DNA of 64,000 bases from JAOUEA01 sp035249905 (lineage in GTDB: Bacteria > Actinomycetota > UBA4738 > HRBIN12). The position numbers and the translations under genes are program-made. This document shows, in pieces, positions 50,283 to 59,894 of this stretch. The notes under the pieces were generated by a model. That model searched no databases. It worked only from the letters and a program-made list of their open reading frames with translations, and was not told where the DNA came from. The stretch spans positions 53,387 to 117,386 of the forward strand of contig DATFFT010000006.1 in assembly GCA_035249905.1 (NCBI GenBank). Direction: 5' to 3'. Each line of letters starts with the position of its first letter. The first letter of the stretch is position 1.

Positions 50283-53200
50283 CGTCGGCCCCGATCTCGG
50301 CGACGGTCTCGGTGAGATCGAACTCGAACGGCGTCTCGGCCACCAGACGAGGCGGTCCGGAGATGCCCGAGTGCCGCGGCACACCGTTGAGCAGGTTCGC
50401 GAGGGTGTTCGTCACCGAGATCGCGACCTCGTGCTCTCCCGGCGTCGCGAGCTCGGTGACCTCGACGACGTAGGGGTCCCACAGCCGCACGCCCGCCGAC
50501 CGCCCATCGACGTGCACCTCGAGCACATCGTCGACCATCGGCACCTCGATGAACACGCGCCGCCCGGAGAACGTCGACGGAACGTCGACCCGGGCTCGGT
50601 ACGTGCCCGTGCCGGAGAAGAACGGCGCGCCGTGCTCCGTCCACGGCGCAGGGTCGAGCTGCTCCCTCGGCGCGACGATCCGGTCGCCGTCGAGCGAGAA
50701 CTCGCCCATCAGCTTCACGGCGTCGAGCAGCCCTCCGGTCGGCTCGTCGATCACGAGCCGCACGGCGAGGACGTTGCGGCCGGGCGCGACGAGCGGGGTG
50801 ACCTCGACGCTTCGCATCTGCGCGTCGAAGCTCGCCCGCACGGGCGTGGCCTCGACCGGACGCCCGTTCACGAAGAGCCGGTGGTCGCTGCCGGCGAAGC
50901 CGTCGATCACGACCTCGAGCCGCGAGGGCACGTCGTCCACGTCGAAGGGTATGCGGAACCAGACCGGGAACGGCGCCTCGCGATCGGGCTCGGCGGGCAG
51001 CTGGAACGCCCATGCCCCCGGCCGCATCGGCATCCAGTTGCCGTCGTCGGCGTCGGGCGCGGCGATGACCGACGGATCGGCGCCCTCGGGCGGTTCCTCC
51101 ATCGCTCGCCACGACGCGATCACGAGGGCGTTGGGACCCTCGCGTTCGAACCTCCACCGACCCTCGAGCTCGATCGGATCGGGAGGCGGCGTCGCCTCGA
51201 CCACCGTCCGGGCCACGTGACCGTTGCGCCGCACGTCGATCCATCCATCGCCCTCGGACCCCAGTGCGACCGCCCGGTCGCCGTCGACGCGCTCGATCAT
51301 CACGTTCGATCCGACGATGCTCGGGCTCGCTCCCACCCCCGAGACGAGGAACGTCGAGCCCACCGCCGGGAGCACGAGATCGAACGACGTCGTCCCGTGC
51401 TCGACGAGGACGGGTCCCGCCGATCGGATCTCGCCCGTCGATGGATCCCACAGCTCGGGGGGGACCTCACCCCGGATCGACACACGCGCGCGCCGTTCCT
51501 CGAACGTCGGGTTGATCACGAAGAACAGGTCCCGGTCGTCCTTCCGGCGGTGCAGGGCGAACAGCTCCTCGTCGTCGATCCGCAGGTCGGCCACGATCGA
51601 CCGATCCATGGCAGACCTCAGCGCGTCGATGAAGCGGCGATCGCCCTCGCGGGCCGTGCGGATCAGGTCGAGCGCGTCGCCGTCGATCCGGATCGCACCC
51701 TCACGCGCGAGCATCGTGTCGACCCGCTTCTCGACGTCGCGCAGGCCGTCTCGGCCGAGGGATCTGCTCGGTGCCCCGAGGACCGAGACGACCTTGCCGC
51801 CGTCCTCGAGCAGCCCCTCGAGCGCGTCGAGCGTCGTCTCGCGCACGTGGGACATCGGCGGCACGATCACGAGCTCGTAGGCTTCGTCGGCCACGTGCAC
51901 CCGGCCCCGCTCGATGCGCGACTCGGCGAGCACGTCCTCGTCGAGGTAGTCGAAGTCGTGATGGAGCCGAAGCAAGGTGTCGGTGATCGCGTTCAGCCCG
52001 CCCTCGATCACTTCCGAGCCCTCGGTCCGCTCCTGCGGCCGGTACTCGGCGAACATCGCGTTGATCGGCCAGAGCACCGCGACCTTCGCGACGTGCGATC
52101 CCCCGGTGAGCGTCTCGGAAAGCCGGCTCATGTACGCCGAGAACCGGTCGTAATGACGCCACCACGGGTACTGGTAGAACATCGACGGGGGCCAGTCCCG
52201 CTTCCTCGCTCCCTCCAACGTGTAGTGGAAGCCGTGGGGGTTCAGCACGTTCACGCCGAGCACGTACTCCCAGTCGGCGATCCACTTCATGCGCTGCATC
52301 GTGGCGTCCATGAAGATGCCGCCGAACGACTCGCAGATCACCTGGTCGGCGCCGAAGTGGTGGGCCGCGGAGCTCGCCACCTTGAGCGCCACGTGCTGCT
52401 CGGGTGCGGCACGCGTGCCGATCACCGGGTACAGGTGGTCGACCCCCACGACGTCCATGTGCCGGTAGTGCGAGAACAGGTTGCCCTCGACGCGCACCAT
52501 GCCGCGCAGCCACTCCTCGTACAACAGGTGCGCCACGAACCGCACCCCGTGCTCGCGGCACCAGGCGTGCAGCTGCCGGTAGTACGCGTCGCTGTAGAAG
52601 GCGGTGAGCGTCGTGTAGAAGTCGTGCCGCACCTCGGCGGAGTCGGACCGTACGTCGAAGAAGAGGTCGGGCAGACGAGGACGGAGGTCGTACCCGTTGC
52701 GCTCTCGGAAGCGGCGGAACATGTGCTTCGTCCACGGCACGACCGGCAGGTCCTGGGCCGACATGAAGTAGAACATCGCCGGCTCGTCCGAGTAGAACCC
52801 CGTGATGCGCGAGGAGATCGGATCGATCGAGCGCGCATACGGCTCGTACCCCTGCGCGATGAACTCCTCGGTCGACTCGGGGTCGAGGGCGTCGATGTAG
52901 TAGTCGGCACGCTTCTCGACGATGTAGCAGAGGCGCCACGTGCCCGGCGGCACCTCCCACGGCACGACCCGGCCGAACGAGAGGTTCGACGTGAGGTCGA
53001 TCACCTCACCCTCCTGCCCGATCGCGAAGGCCGCCACGGGCGTCGACCGCTCGAAGTCGAGGTAGCGACTGTCCTCACCCGTGAGGCACATGAACCATGG
53101 GCCTTGGATCGTGAACGTGACGCACTCGATGTAGCGCTGCGCGAGGTCCGGCCTCGCCCGCAGCACTCGCTTGTCAGCGGTGCCGCTCGGCCAGTTCATC

Positions 53201-53472
53201 TCGTCGTAGATCCAGGTCGTGAGGCCCCGGGAGGTGCCCTCCTCGGCGGCCAGCGCGATCCGCTCGAGGTACGTCTCGCCGACGTAGGGCATCTCGAGCC
53301 CGTATCGGCCGTGCAGGATCACCCCCTGCATCTGCTTGTCGCGCAGCTCGCCGAGCTGGAAGCGCATCTCGTCGGGATCGAGTTCCCCGTTCAGGAACCA
53401 GAACGGCAGGATGCCGAAGTCCCTCGACGGCTCACGGAAGGTCTCCGGTCCGAGTGGGCGGTGGGACGTCAT
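50275..53472 (-). CDS. GH106-like alpha-L-rhamnosidase family protein
   Basis: A 1065-aa cytoplasmic glycosidase. The start FREPSRDFGILPFWFLNGELDPDEMRFQLGELRDKQMQGVILHGRYGLEMPYVG, then IYDEMNWPSGTADKRVL, is the GH106 pattern. AHLLYEEWLRGMVRVEGNLFSHYRHMDVVGVDHLYP and VICESFGGIFMDATMQRMKWIADWEYVLGVNVLNPHGFHYTLEGARKRDWPPS carry acidic catalytic candidates. The last 250 residues form a beta-sandwich binding domain (GTYRARVDVPSTFSGRRVFIEVP). GH106 members remove alpha-L-rhamnose from rhamnogalacturonan-type material. There is no signal peptide, so it works on imported oligosaccharide. It overlaps the dehydrogenase gene by 4 bp and the cupin gene by 8 bp. Confidence 0.82.
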   Translation of the reverse strand: MTSHRPLGPETFREPSRDFGILPFWFLNGELDPDEMRFQLGELRDKQMQGVILHGRYGLEMPYVGETYLERIALAAEEGTSRGLTTWIYDEMNWPSGTADKRVLRARPDLAQRYIECVTFTIQGPWFMCLTGEDSRYLDFERSTPVAAFAIGQEGEVIDLTSNLSFGRVVPWEVPPGTWRLCYIVEKRADYYIDALDPESTEEFIAQGYEPYARSIDPISSRITGFYSDEPAMFYFMSAQDLPVVPWTKHMFRRFRERNGYDLRPRLPDLFFDVRSDSAEVRHDFYTTLTAFYSDAYYRQLHAWCREHGVRFVAHLLYEEWLRGMVRVEGNLFSHYRHMDVVGVDHLYPVIGTRAAPEQHVALKVASSAAHHFGADQVICESFGGIFMDATMQRMKWIADWEYVLGVNVLNPHGFHYTLEGARKRDWPPSMFYQYPWWRHYDRFSAYMSRLSETLTGGSHVAKVAVLWPINAMFAEYRPQERTEGSEVIEGGLNAITDTLLRLHHDFDYLDEDVLAESRIERGRVHVADEAYELVIVPPMSHVRETTLDALEGLLEDGGKVVSVLGAPSRSLGRDGLRDVEKRVDTMLAREGAIRIDGDALDLIRTAREGDRRFIDALRSAMDRSIVADLRIDDEELFALHRRKDDRDLFFVINPTFEERRARVSIRGEVPPELWDPSTGEIRSAGPVLVEHGTTSFDLVLPAVGSTFLVSGVGASPSIVGSNVMIERVDGDRAVALGSEGDGWIDVRRNGHVARTVVEATPPPDPIELEGRWRFEREGPNALVIASWRAMEEPPEGADPSVIAAPDADDGNWMPMRPGAWAFQLPAEPDREAPFPVWFRIPFDVDDVPSRLEVVIDGFAGSDHRLFVNGRPVEATPVRASFDAQMRSVEVTPLVAPGRNVLAVRLVIDEPTGGLLDAVKLMGEFSLDGDRIVAPREQLDPAPWTEHGAPFFSGTGTYRARVDVPSTFSGRRVFIEVPMVDDVLEVHVDGRSAGVRLWDPYVVEVTELATPGEHEVAISVTNTLANLLNGVPRHSGISGPPRLVAETPFEFDLTETVAEIGADDG

Positions 53473-54416
53473 GGGATCACCGTCGCTTTCACGAATCCGT
53501 CGGGTTTGTCGATCGCCGTGCGGAAGGCCTCGTCGATGCGATCGAGGTCGAAGCGGTGCGTGACGAGGTCGTCGAGCTCGATCGCGCGCGACGCCAACAG
53601 ACGCATGGCGGTGCGCAGGCCGTGCATGATCACGGCCGGATCACGGAAGTGAGCGTTCGCGATCCGGAACGCCATCCAGTTCCAGTGGGCCAGCGGGATC
53701 TGCCGTGGTGCGCCCTGGTGGTAGCCGGCGATCGCGATCGTGCCGCTCATGCGCGTCACGTCGCCGACCTCGTCGAGCGCCCGCTGTGAGCCGGTCGCCT
53801 CGATCGTGACGTCGGCACCGGCGTCGCCGGTCTCGCGCATCACCGCCTCGGCGAGGGACGTCGACGAGACGTCGACCGTCGCCGTCGCTCCCGCGGCGGC
53901 CGCACGCTCGAGCGCCTCGGAGCGCACGTCGGCGACGACGAGGCTGCGAGGCCCCCCGAGCGCGAGGAGCCGAGTGATCAGCAGGCCCATGAACCCGGCG
54001 CCGATCACCACGACGTCGTCGCCGAGGGCGGGAGCGGCGAGCTCGACGGCGTTCACGGCGCACGCGAGCGGCTCGGCGAGCGCCACGTCGAGCGGCACCC
54101 CGTCGGCGGGCTCGCAGTACGCCTCCTTCACGGCCACCGTCTCGGCGAACCCGCGCGTCGTGACCCAGGCCGCGACGCCGTCGCCGGGCCGCAGGGCCTT
54201 CACGTCGGGACCGGTCTCCTCGACCGTGCCGCTGACCTCGTGACCCGGGTACCAGGGGTACGTGGCGTGCCCTGCGGCGCCGTCGTAGATGTCGAGCTCG
54301 GAGGCGCAGACCCCGCAGGCCGCCACGCGCACGCGCACCTCGTCGGGCCCGATCGGCGGCTCGTCCTCGTCGGCGAGCGTGAAGCGGCCGGGGCGATCGA
54401 GGCGTGCGATCCGCAT
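53469..54416 (-). CDS. zinc-containing alcohol dehydrogenase (MDR family), short form
   Basis: A 315-aa MDR enzyme. GVCASELDIYDG gives the catalytic-zinc Cys, YPGHEVSGTVEETG the His-Glu pair, and GAGFMGLLITRLLALGG the cofactor loop. The structural-zinc loop (four Cys around residue 95) is absent, as in short sugar/threonine-type dehydrogenases. VVADVRSEALERA gives an acidic residue after strand 2, so NAD is likely. It probably oxidises a sugar or polyol released by the operon's glycosidases (inference). ATG follows the GH13 stop directly (TAGATG), and its stop overlaps the GH106-like gene (ATGA). Confidence 0.83.
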   Translation of the reverse strand: MRIARLDRPGRFTLADEDEPPIGPDEVRVRVAACGVCASELDIYDGAAGHATYPWYPGHEVSGTVEETGPDVKALRPGDGVAAWVTTRGFAETVAVKEAYCEPADGVPLDVALAEPLACAVNAVELAAPALGDDVVVIGAGFMGLLITRLLALGGPRSLVVADVRSEALERAAAAGATATVDVSSTSLAEAVMRETGDAGADVTIEATGSQRALDEVGDVTRMSGTIAIAGYHQGAPRQIPLAHWNWMAFRIANAHFRDPAVIMHGLRTAMRLLASRAIELDDLVTHRFDLDRIDEAFRTAIDKPDGFVKATVIP

Positions 54417-56414
54417 CTAGGCCCCGCTCACGGGCACGAGCACGTATACCCCGTCGGCCGGCATGTCGATCGCCACGTCGCCCTGCTTGGGCAGGCCCAC
54501 GGGCTCGCCGGTGATCGCGTCGACGAACGGACCGCGGGCGAGCACACGATCGAGCTCGGGATCGCGCTCGATCGTGGCTTTCGCGGGCTTCGAGAAGTTC
54601 AGGACGACGAGCACGGGGTCGCCACCGGTCACGGCCGGGCGGACGAAGGCGACGACGCCACTCTCATCGGTCGAGAGCAGGTGCATGTCGCGGGAGCGCA
54701 GCGCCGGGAGCTCGTCGCGCACCCGGATCAGCTCGTCGTACCAAGGTCGCAGGTCGAACCGATCCTTCCAGGGGATCTTCGTGAGGTTCGAGTAGGGCAG
54801 GTAGTTCGCGCCGATCTCGTCGCCGCCGAACAGCATCGGCAAACCCGGCACCGTGAACTGGAGCGCCGCCGCGACGCGCGTGAGCTCCGGACCGTGCTGA
54901 TCGACGAACCGGATGTCGGTGTCGTTGTTGTTGATGAACCGCATCACGACGGCGTCCGCCGGGTAGCCCTTGCCCTGGTTCGTGAGCGCCGGTTCCAGCA
55001 GTCCTTGTGCTTCCTGAGGGAAGTTCCACACGCTGGCCCAGGCCCACTGCCCCGGGCTGTCCGTCCAGTCGTAGCCGACGTCGAACCCGTTGTCGAAGTA
55101 GTAGCCCTTGCGGGCGGTCGCCTCAGCGATCAGCAGCAGGTCGGGCTCGATCCGCTTCAGCTCGGCACGCCACTCCGGCCAGTAGTCGGGCGCCCTGCGT
55201 TTGATGCCCCACGCGACGTCGACACGGAACCCGTCGACGTCGAACTCCCGGACCCAGTACGCGAAGGCCTCGGTCATCATCCGCCGGATCTGCGGGTCGT
55301 CGTAGTTCAGGTTCGGCAGGTGCTCCCAGTCGAAGTAGTAGGTGGAGTTGCCCTCGTCGTCACGGTCGTAGAAGTCCCAGTAGTGCGACCCCGGGCCCTC
55401 TTCCTCGGCCGCCTGCGCGTAGCGGTGATCGATCGAGCTGTGGTTCGGCACGAAGTCGAGGAGCACACGGATGCCCAGCTCGTGGGCACGGTCGACGAAC
55501 CGCTCCATGTCCTCGGGGGTGCCCCACTCGGGGTCGATCGTGAAGTAGTCGGCGATCGCGTACTCCTCGCCGGGGGCGCGGGTCGTCACCGGCGGCCAGA
55601 GCCACAGCGCGTCGACCCCGAGGTCCTTCAGGTACCGCAGCCGCTTCTCGACGTTGCGGAACCCGCCGCCCCACAGCTGATGCACCGGCGCGTAGACGAC
55701 GGCCCGGTCGATCCACGACGGATGCTCGGTCGCGAGGTCGGGCGCGCGGACCTTCCCGTCCTCGACGATGACGTAGGTCGCGCTCGTGTCGGTGCGCCCC
55801 TCGGCGTCCTCGACCGTGAGAGACACGTAGACCTCACCGTCCTGCGGCGGCACGTCGACGGTGATCCGCCGGCCGGTGACCGGGCCCCTCCAGGGGCGTC
55901 CGTCGAGCTCCAGATTCGGGGGGGCCTCGCCGATCTGCGTCCGGGGCCGCCACAGGTATTCCACGATCCCGGCGCCGCCGGGCTCCGCGACCTCGCTCCC
56001 CCCGCCGTCGAACCTCACCCGGGATCCGCGGACCTGCACGTCGATCCTGGCGGTCGGCCGGGGTTCGAGCATGCCGATGAGCGTGATCGGGTCGGTCTCG
56101 ACCGAGGTGCCCTCGCCGTTCGTGCATCGGGCGGCGACCTCCTGCTCCCCCGTCGCGACCGGCACCTCGAACGCGAAGCCGTCGGCGGCGACCTGGACCG
56201 GCACGTCTGCGGCGGCGCCGTCGACCAGCACCTGCACCGATGCGCACTCGCCGGCGCCCTCGATCTGCTGGGACCACGCGAAGACGTCGCCCCCGGTCGA
56301 AGTGAGGCGCGCAGCGCTCGTCTGTTCGCCGCCTCCGTCGCCGCCGGTGGTGCACGCCGCGAGCGCCACGGCGCATGCCAGCGCGATCCGCGAGAGGGCG
56401 CTGCGCACCGTCAC
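54417..56414 (-). CDS. GH13 alpha-amylase family lipoprotein
   Basis: A 665-aa surface lipoprotein: signal ALAAC with Cys21, a beta-sandwich N-terminal region (about 30-235), then a GH13 barrel. The catalytic motifs are LLDFVPNHSS, GFRVDVAWG (nucleophile Asp), LLLIAEATARKGYYFDNGFDVGYDW (acid/base Glu) and RFINNNDTDIRF (third Asp), so it should be active. A C-terminal beta domain ends the chain. It would cleave alpha-glucans outside the cell for import. The N-terminal region (DPITLIGMLEPRPTARIDV) looks like an Ig- or CBM-type fold. GTG at 56414 is 2 bp after the permease stop. Confidence 0.88.
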   Translation of the reverse strand: MTVRSALSRIALACAVALAACTTGGDGGGEQTSAARLTSTGGDVFAWSQQIEGAGECASVQVLVDGAAADVPVQVAADGFAFEVPVATGEQEVAARCTNGEGTSVETDPITLIGMLEPRPTARIDVQVRGSRVRFDGGGSEVAEPGGAGIVEYLWRPRTQIGEAPPNLELDGRPWRGPVTGRRITVDVPPQDGEVYVSLTVEDAEGRTDTSATYVIVEDGKVRAPDLATEHPSWIDRAVVYAPVHQLWGGGFRNVEKRLRYLKDLGVDALWLWPPVTTRAPGEEYAIADYFTIDPEWGTPEDMERFVDRAHELGIRVLLDFVPNHSSIDHRYAQAAEEEGPGSHYWDFYDRDDEGNSTYYFDWEHLPNLNYDDPQIRRMMTEAFAYWVREFDVDGFRVDVAWGIKRRAPDYWPEWRAELKRIEPDLLLIAEATARKGYYFDNGFDVGYDWTDSPGQWAWASVWNFPQEAQGLLEPALTNQGKGYPADAVVMRFINNNDTDIRFVDQHGPELTRVAAALQFTVPGLPMLFGGDEIGANYLPYSNLTKIPWKDRFDLRPWYDELIRVRDELPALRSRDMHLLSTDESGVVAFVRPAVTGGDPVLVVLNFSKPAKATIERDPELDRVLARGPFVDAITGEPVGLPKQGDVAIDMPADGVYVLVPVSGA

Positions 56415-56416
56415 CG

Positions 56417-57376
56417 CTAGCCCTTCAGGCCTGAGAGCGAGACGCCCTTCACGAAGTGCCGTTGGAAGATCAGGAAGACGATGATCATCGGCAGCGTCGC
56501 GAGCACCGAACCGGCCATCACCAGGTTCCAGACGGTGCGGTTCTTCAGGACGAACGTGGCGAGCCCGAGGGGCAGCGTGAACAGCTCCGGGCTGCTGATG
56601 ATGATCAGCGGCCCGAGGAAGTCCTCCCACCAGAACTGGAACGTGAAGATCGCGAGCGCCGCGAGCGCGGGGCGGCACATGGGCATCACGATCGACCAGT
56701 AGATCCGGAAGTGCCCCGCGCCGTCGATGCGCGCCGCGTCGATCAGCTCGTCGGGCACCGCCGACTTCATGTACTGGCGCAGCAGGAAGATGCCGAAGAC
56801 GCTCACGAGGTTCGGCAGGATCAGACCGATGTAGGAGTCGAGCATGCCGTGCCCGCCCACCCCGTTGATGTCGTTGCCGCCCAGCAGCGGGAACGATCGC
56901 ATGATCAGGTAGTTCGGGATCAGCGTGACCTCGCCGGGCAGCATGAACGTCGCGAGCCCGAGGAAGAACAGGAAGTCGCGGCCGGGGAACGTCCGCTTCG
57001 CGAACGTGTAGGCGATCAGCGAGCTGAAGAACAGCTGCAGCACCGTGATCGAGACCGACACGAACACGCTGTTGAACACCCAGCGACCGATCGGCCGGTC
57101 CGACGTGAAGAATCCCGTGTAGTTCGCGATCGTGGGGTCGTCCACTGGCAGCCACGCGGGCGGCAGCCGGAACATGCGCTCCAACGGCAGGAAGGACGCG
57201 GTCACCATGAACGCGAACGGCGCCACGAACAGGATCGCGATCACGGTCAGCACGACGTAGCGCAGGATGCGCCCGGGGCGCACGCGGACCGGCTGACGCC
57301 GCCGGGGCGCCGGCGCGAGGTCGGCCGGCACGGCCTGGCCCAGCTCGTGACGCTCCCCGCCGGCGATGGTCGACAT
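56417..57376 (-). CDS. sugar ABC transporter permease (MalG-type)
   Basis: A 319-aa permease of the MalG family. Six TM helices, starting after a basic N-terminus rich in Arg/Pro. The coupling EAA loop is PDELIDAARIDGAGHFRIYWSIVMPMCRPALAALAIF. LPPAWLPVDDPTIANYTGFF and NSVFVSVSITVLQLFFSSLIAYTFAKRTFPGRD are typical of MalG partners. ATG at 57376 shares its first base with the stop of the MalF-type gene (TGATG), so the two are translated together. The GH13 gene follows. Confidence 0.88.
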   Translation of the reverse strand: MSTIAGGERHELGQAVPADLAPAPRRRQPVRVRPGRILRYVVLTVIAILFVAPFAFMVTASFLPLERMFRLPPAWLPVDDPTIANYTGFFTSDRPIGRWVFNSVFVSVSITVLQLFFSSLIAYTFAKRTFPGRDFLFFLGLATFMLPGEVTLIPNYLIMRSFPLLGGNDINGVGGHGMLDSYIGLILPNLVSVFGIFLLRQYMKSAVPDELIDAARIDGAGHFRIYWSIVMPMCRPALAALAIFTFQFWWEDFLGPLIIISSPELFTLPLGLATFVLKNRTVWNLVMAGSVLATLPMIIVFLIFQRHFVKGVSLSGLKG

Positions 57377-58320
57377 CAGTTCTCCACCCGTTTCACGTAC
57401 CAGCGGAACTGCATGAACGAGACGGCGAACAGCAGGAAGAACGTGGTGTAGGCGAGCGCCGAGGCGTAGCCCATCTTGAAGTAGACGAACGCCTGCTGGT
57501 AGATCCAGTACGTGATCGTGGTCGTCGCGCCGCCGGGCCCGGGCGGGCCGCCCTGCGTCATCACGAACACCTGCGTGAACGACTTCATCGCGCCCACCGT
57601 GTTGATCACGAGCAGGAAGAACGTGGTCGGCGCGATCAGCGGCAGCGTGATGCGGCGGAACTTCTCCCACCACCCCGCGCCGTCGACCTCGGCCGCCTCA
57701 TAGAACTCCTGAGGCACGGCCTGCAGGCCGGCGAGGTACACGATCATGCTGAACCCGATGCCCTTCCAGATGTTCATCGCGATCACGGCGGGCATCGCCG
57801 TCGCGCGGTTGCCGAGCCAGTACACGGGCTCGTCGATGATCCCGAACTGCTGCAGGTAGTAGTTCAGCATGCCGGTGTCGGCCTGGTAGAGCCAGGTCCA
57901 GATGATCGCCGCCACGACGAGCGGCGTGATCACCGGCAGGTAGAAGGCCGTGCGGAAGATCGTGAGCCCCCGGATCTGCGTGTTGAGCAGGATCGCGAGG
58001 AACAAGGCGATCGCCATCGTGAGCGGCACCGAGCCGATCGTGAAGTACACGGTGTTGCGGATCGCCTCGTGGAAGTTCGAGTCCTGCAGGATCTCGCGGT
58101 AGTTGTCGAGGCCGACGAACCGCTTCTCGTCCTCGATGAGGTTCCATTCCCGGAAGGAGAGCATGAACGACGTGTAGAGCGCGTAGACCGTGAAGATCGC
58201 GAACAGGATCAGCCCCGGCGCGTTGAACAGGTACGCCGTCCATTCCTGCCGCATCTCACGCAGCACGCCGCGGACGCCGCGGCGACGCTGCTCGGGCGCT
58301 ACGACCGTGCTCTGGGCCAC
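57376..58320 (-). CDS. sugar ABC transporter permease (MalF-type)
   Basis: A 314-aa permease with six TM helices and the EAA motif QEFYEAAEVDGAGWWEKFRRITLPLIAPTTFF. The N-terminal AYLFNAPGLILFAIFTVYALYTSFMLSFREWN, TVYFTIGSVPLTMAIALFLAILLN and TQVFVMTQGGPPGPGGATTTITYWIYQQAF are usual for the family. The ATG at 58320 is preceded by a 74-bp gap with a stable stem-loop after the binding-protein gene, which likely lowers permease expression. Co-translated with MalG-type gene. Confidence 0.89.
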   Translation of the reverse strand: MAQSTVVAPEQRRRGVRGVLREMRQEWTAYLFNAPGLILFAIFTVYALYTSFMLSFREWNLIEDEKRFVGLDNYREILQDSNFHEAIRNTVYFTIGSVPLTMAIALFLAILLNTQIRGLTIFRTAFYLPVITPLVVAAIIWTWLYQADTGMLNYYLQQFGIIDEPVYWLGNRATAMPAVIAMNIWKGIGFSMIVYLAGLQAVPQEFYEAAEVDGAGWWEKFRRITLPLIAPTTFFLLVINTVGAMKSFTQVFVMTQGGPPGPGGATTTITYWIYQQAFVYFKMGYASALAYTTFFLLFAVSFMQFRWYVKRVEN

Positions 58321-58337
58321 ACGACCTCCCGCGTGGG

Positions 58338-58370
58338 CGGGTGCCGCGCCCCTGCGGGGTGCGGCACCCG
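58338..58370 (-). terminator. 15-bp stem-loop between binding protein and permease genes
   Basis: CGGGTGCCGCGCCCC (58338-58352) pairs with GGGGTGCGGCACCCG (58356-58370) with loop TGC and a single G.U (G-T in DNA) mismatch. It lies in the 73-bp gap inside the operon, with no U-run. Such hairpins at the malE-malF junction protect upstream mRNA or partially terminate, giving more binding protein than permease. Confidence 0.7.
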
Positions 58371-58393
58371 GACCGGATGTGCTCGGACCGGGA

Positions 58394-59728
58394 TCAGGAG
58401 TCGAGGATCTCCTGGCCCTCGGTGGCCGCCGTCGTCAGGGCCTCGTCGACCGAGAGGTCGCCGTACATCGCCGCTCCCAGCTGCTCGTTCAGCGTGGTCT
58501 CGACCTCGGGCCACTTCGGCTGCTCGACCGTGCTCACGACCGCGCAGCCCATGTCCTCGGCGAACCCCTGCAGGAACGGCTTGCTCTTCGCGAACTCCTC
58601 GGACTCGAGGAGCGACGTGCGGGGCGGCAGCAGCGTGGTGGTCTCGTCCGCGAACGTCCATGCCGCCATGTTCTCGGGCCGTGAGAGGAACTCCATCCAC
58701 AGCCACGCGGCGTCCTGGTTCTGGCCGCCCTCGAACATCACGAGCGTGTCGCCGGCGAGGGTCGTCGCGCATCCGGCATCGCCCTCGGGGAGCGGGGCGC
58801 TCGCCCACTTGCCCTCGAGGTCGGGGAACTCGCTGATCAGCGTGCCCGCGAACCAGTTGCCGGCGACGTACATGCCGACCTTGCCGGTCGCGAACGCGAC
58901 GCGACCGTCCCAGGAGTTGGCCGCCAGGTAGTCCGGCGGGGCGTAGTTCTGCGCCAGGTTCACGTAGAAGTCGGCGGCCTGCTGCCCGTTCTCGTCGTCG
59001 AACGCGATGGTCTGGCCGTCCTCGGAGAGGGTATCCCCGCCCGCCTGCCACAACCACGGGTACCAGTAGTACGCGGCCTCGGTGGCGAAGATCGCCACGC
59101 CGTACTGCTTCGTGGCGGGGTCGGTGAGCGCCTGTGCCGCGGCCTCGAACTCCTCCCACGTCGTGGGAGGCCCGTCGATCCCGGCGGCCTCGAACAGGTC
59201 GGTGCGGTAGAAGAGCCCGGTCGTCTCACCGTCGTACGGCAGACCGAACAGACTGTCGTCGAACGACGCGGAAAGGCGGAACCCCTCGACGTAGTCGTCC
59301 TCGGCCACGACGTCGCTGCCCGCGACGTACCCGTCGAGGTTGACGAGCGCCCCGCGCGAGGCGAAGTCCTGCACGCCGCCCGCGTCCATGTAGGCGACGT
59401 CGGGCGGGTTGCCGCCGGCGACCTGCGTCAGCAGCTTGTCCCGGCTGCGCCCTGCGGGCACGTTCTCGAACTCGACCGTGATGTTCGGATACTCCTCGTT
59501 GAACCGCTGCGCGAGCTTCTTCATCTGCGGCGACTCTCCCACCCACGACGAGAACGAGATCGTCGTGGGCTCCGTCGGCTCCTGAGCGACCGTCGGCACG
59601 ACGGACGCAGGCGCCTGCGTGGGATCCTCGTCGCCGCTCCCGGCGTTCACGCACGCAACGGTCGTCACCATCAGGAAACCCGTCACGGCGACGATCGATC
59701 GGAACCACCTGGTGCTCGAGGCTCTCAT
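58394..59728 (-). CDS. sugar ABC transporter substrate-binding lipoprotein
   Basis: A 444-aa family 1 extracellular sugar-binding protein. Lipobox VTTVAC (Cys26), linker with Pro/Thr, then TTISFSSWVGESPQMKKLAQRFNEEYPNITVEFENVPAG and GGNPPDVAYMDAGGVQDFASRGALVNLDGYVAG. Later marks are GLPYDGETTGLFYRTDLFEAAGIDGPPTTWEEFEAAA and VGMYVAGNWFAGTLI. These are typical of MalE/UgpB-like proteins. First gene of the sugar operon; ATG at 59728 follows GGAGGGAGGGCCTCC. It is divergent from the LacI gene, with operator-like repeats between them. Confidence 0.89.
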   Translation of the reverse strand: MRASSTRWFRSIVAVTGFLMVTTVACVNAGSGDEDPTQAPASVVPTVAQEPTEPTTISFSSWVGESPQMKKLAQRFNEEYPNITVEFENVPAGRSRDKLLTQVAGGNPPDVAYMDAGGVQDFASRGALVNLDGYVAGSDVVAEDDYVEGFRLSASFDDSLFGLPYDGETTGLFYRTDLFEAAGIDGPPTTWEEFEAAAQALTDPATKQYGVAIFATEAAYYWYPWLWQAGGDTLSEDGQTIAFDDENGQQAADFYVNLAQNYAPPDYLAANSWDGRVAFATGKVGMYVAGNWFAGTLISEFPDLEGKWASAPLPEGDAGCATTLAGDTLVMFEGGQNQDAAWLWMEFLSRPENMAAWTFADETTTLLPPRTSLLESEEFAKSKPFLQGFAEDMGCAVVSTVEQPKWPEVETTLNEQLGAAMYGDLSVDEALTTAATEGQEILDS

Positions 59729-59781
59729 GGAGGCCCTCCCTCCGTCCGCCGCGCCGGTCGGCCGGCCTCGCCGCGGACTAC

Positions 59782-59794
59782 GCAAACCGATTGC
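59782..59794. promoter_or_regulatory. LacI-type operator candidate
   Basis: GCAAACCGATTGC: outer GCAA/TTGC arms in inverted order around a central CCGA, the usual layout of LacI/GalR sites. It lies 54-66 bp upstream of the binding-protein ATG and downstream of a possible -35 TTGACA (minus strand, 59838-59833). Confidence 0.5.
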
Positions 59795-59860
59795 ATGCTC
59801 CCTCGCGGAACATCGCCCGAACGGTGGGTGCCTGTCAAGCCAACGACGGCACCTGTGGAG

Positions 59861-59894
59861 GTCAATACGGGAGGAGAAGGGCGTGCGTATTGAC
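59861..59894. promoter_or_regulatory. inverted repeat near the lacI start (operator candidate)
   Basis: GTCAATACG (59861-59869) and CGTATTGAC (59886-59894) form a perfect 9-bp inverted repeat with 16 nt between, 32 nt before the GTG of the LacI gene. The right arm overlaps a TTGACA. It may be a second operator or autoregulation site. Confidence 0.45.

Noticed and set aside
50236..53652. An 1138-codon plus-strand open frame opposite the GH106-like gene
   Set aside because: No recognisable motifs, His/Arg/Val-rich; the minus-strand protein has clear family signatures and operon overlaps.
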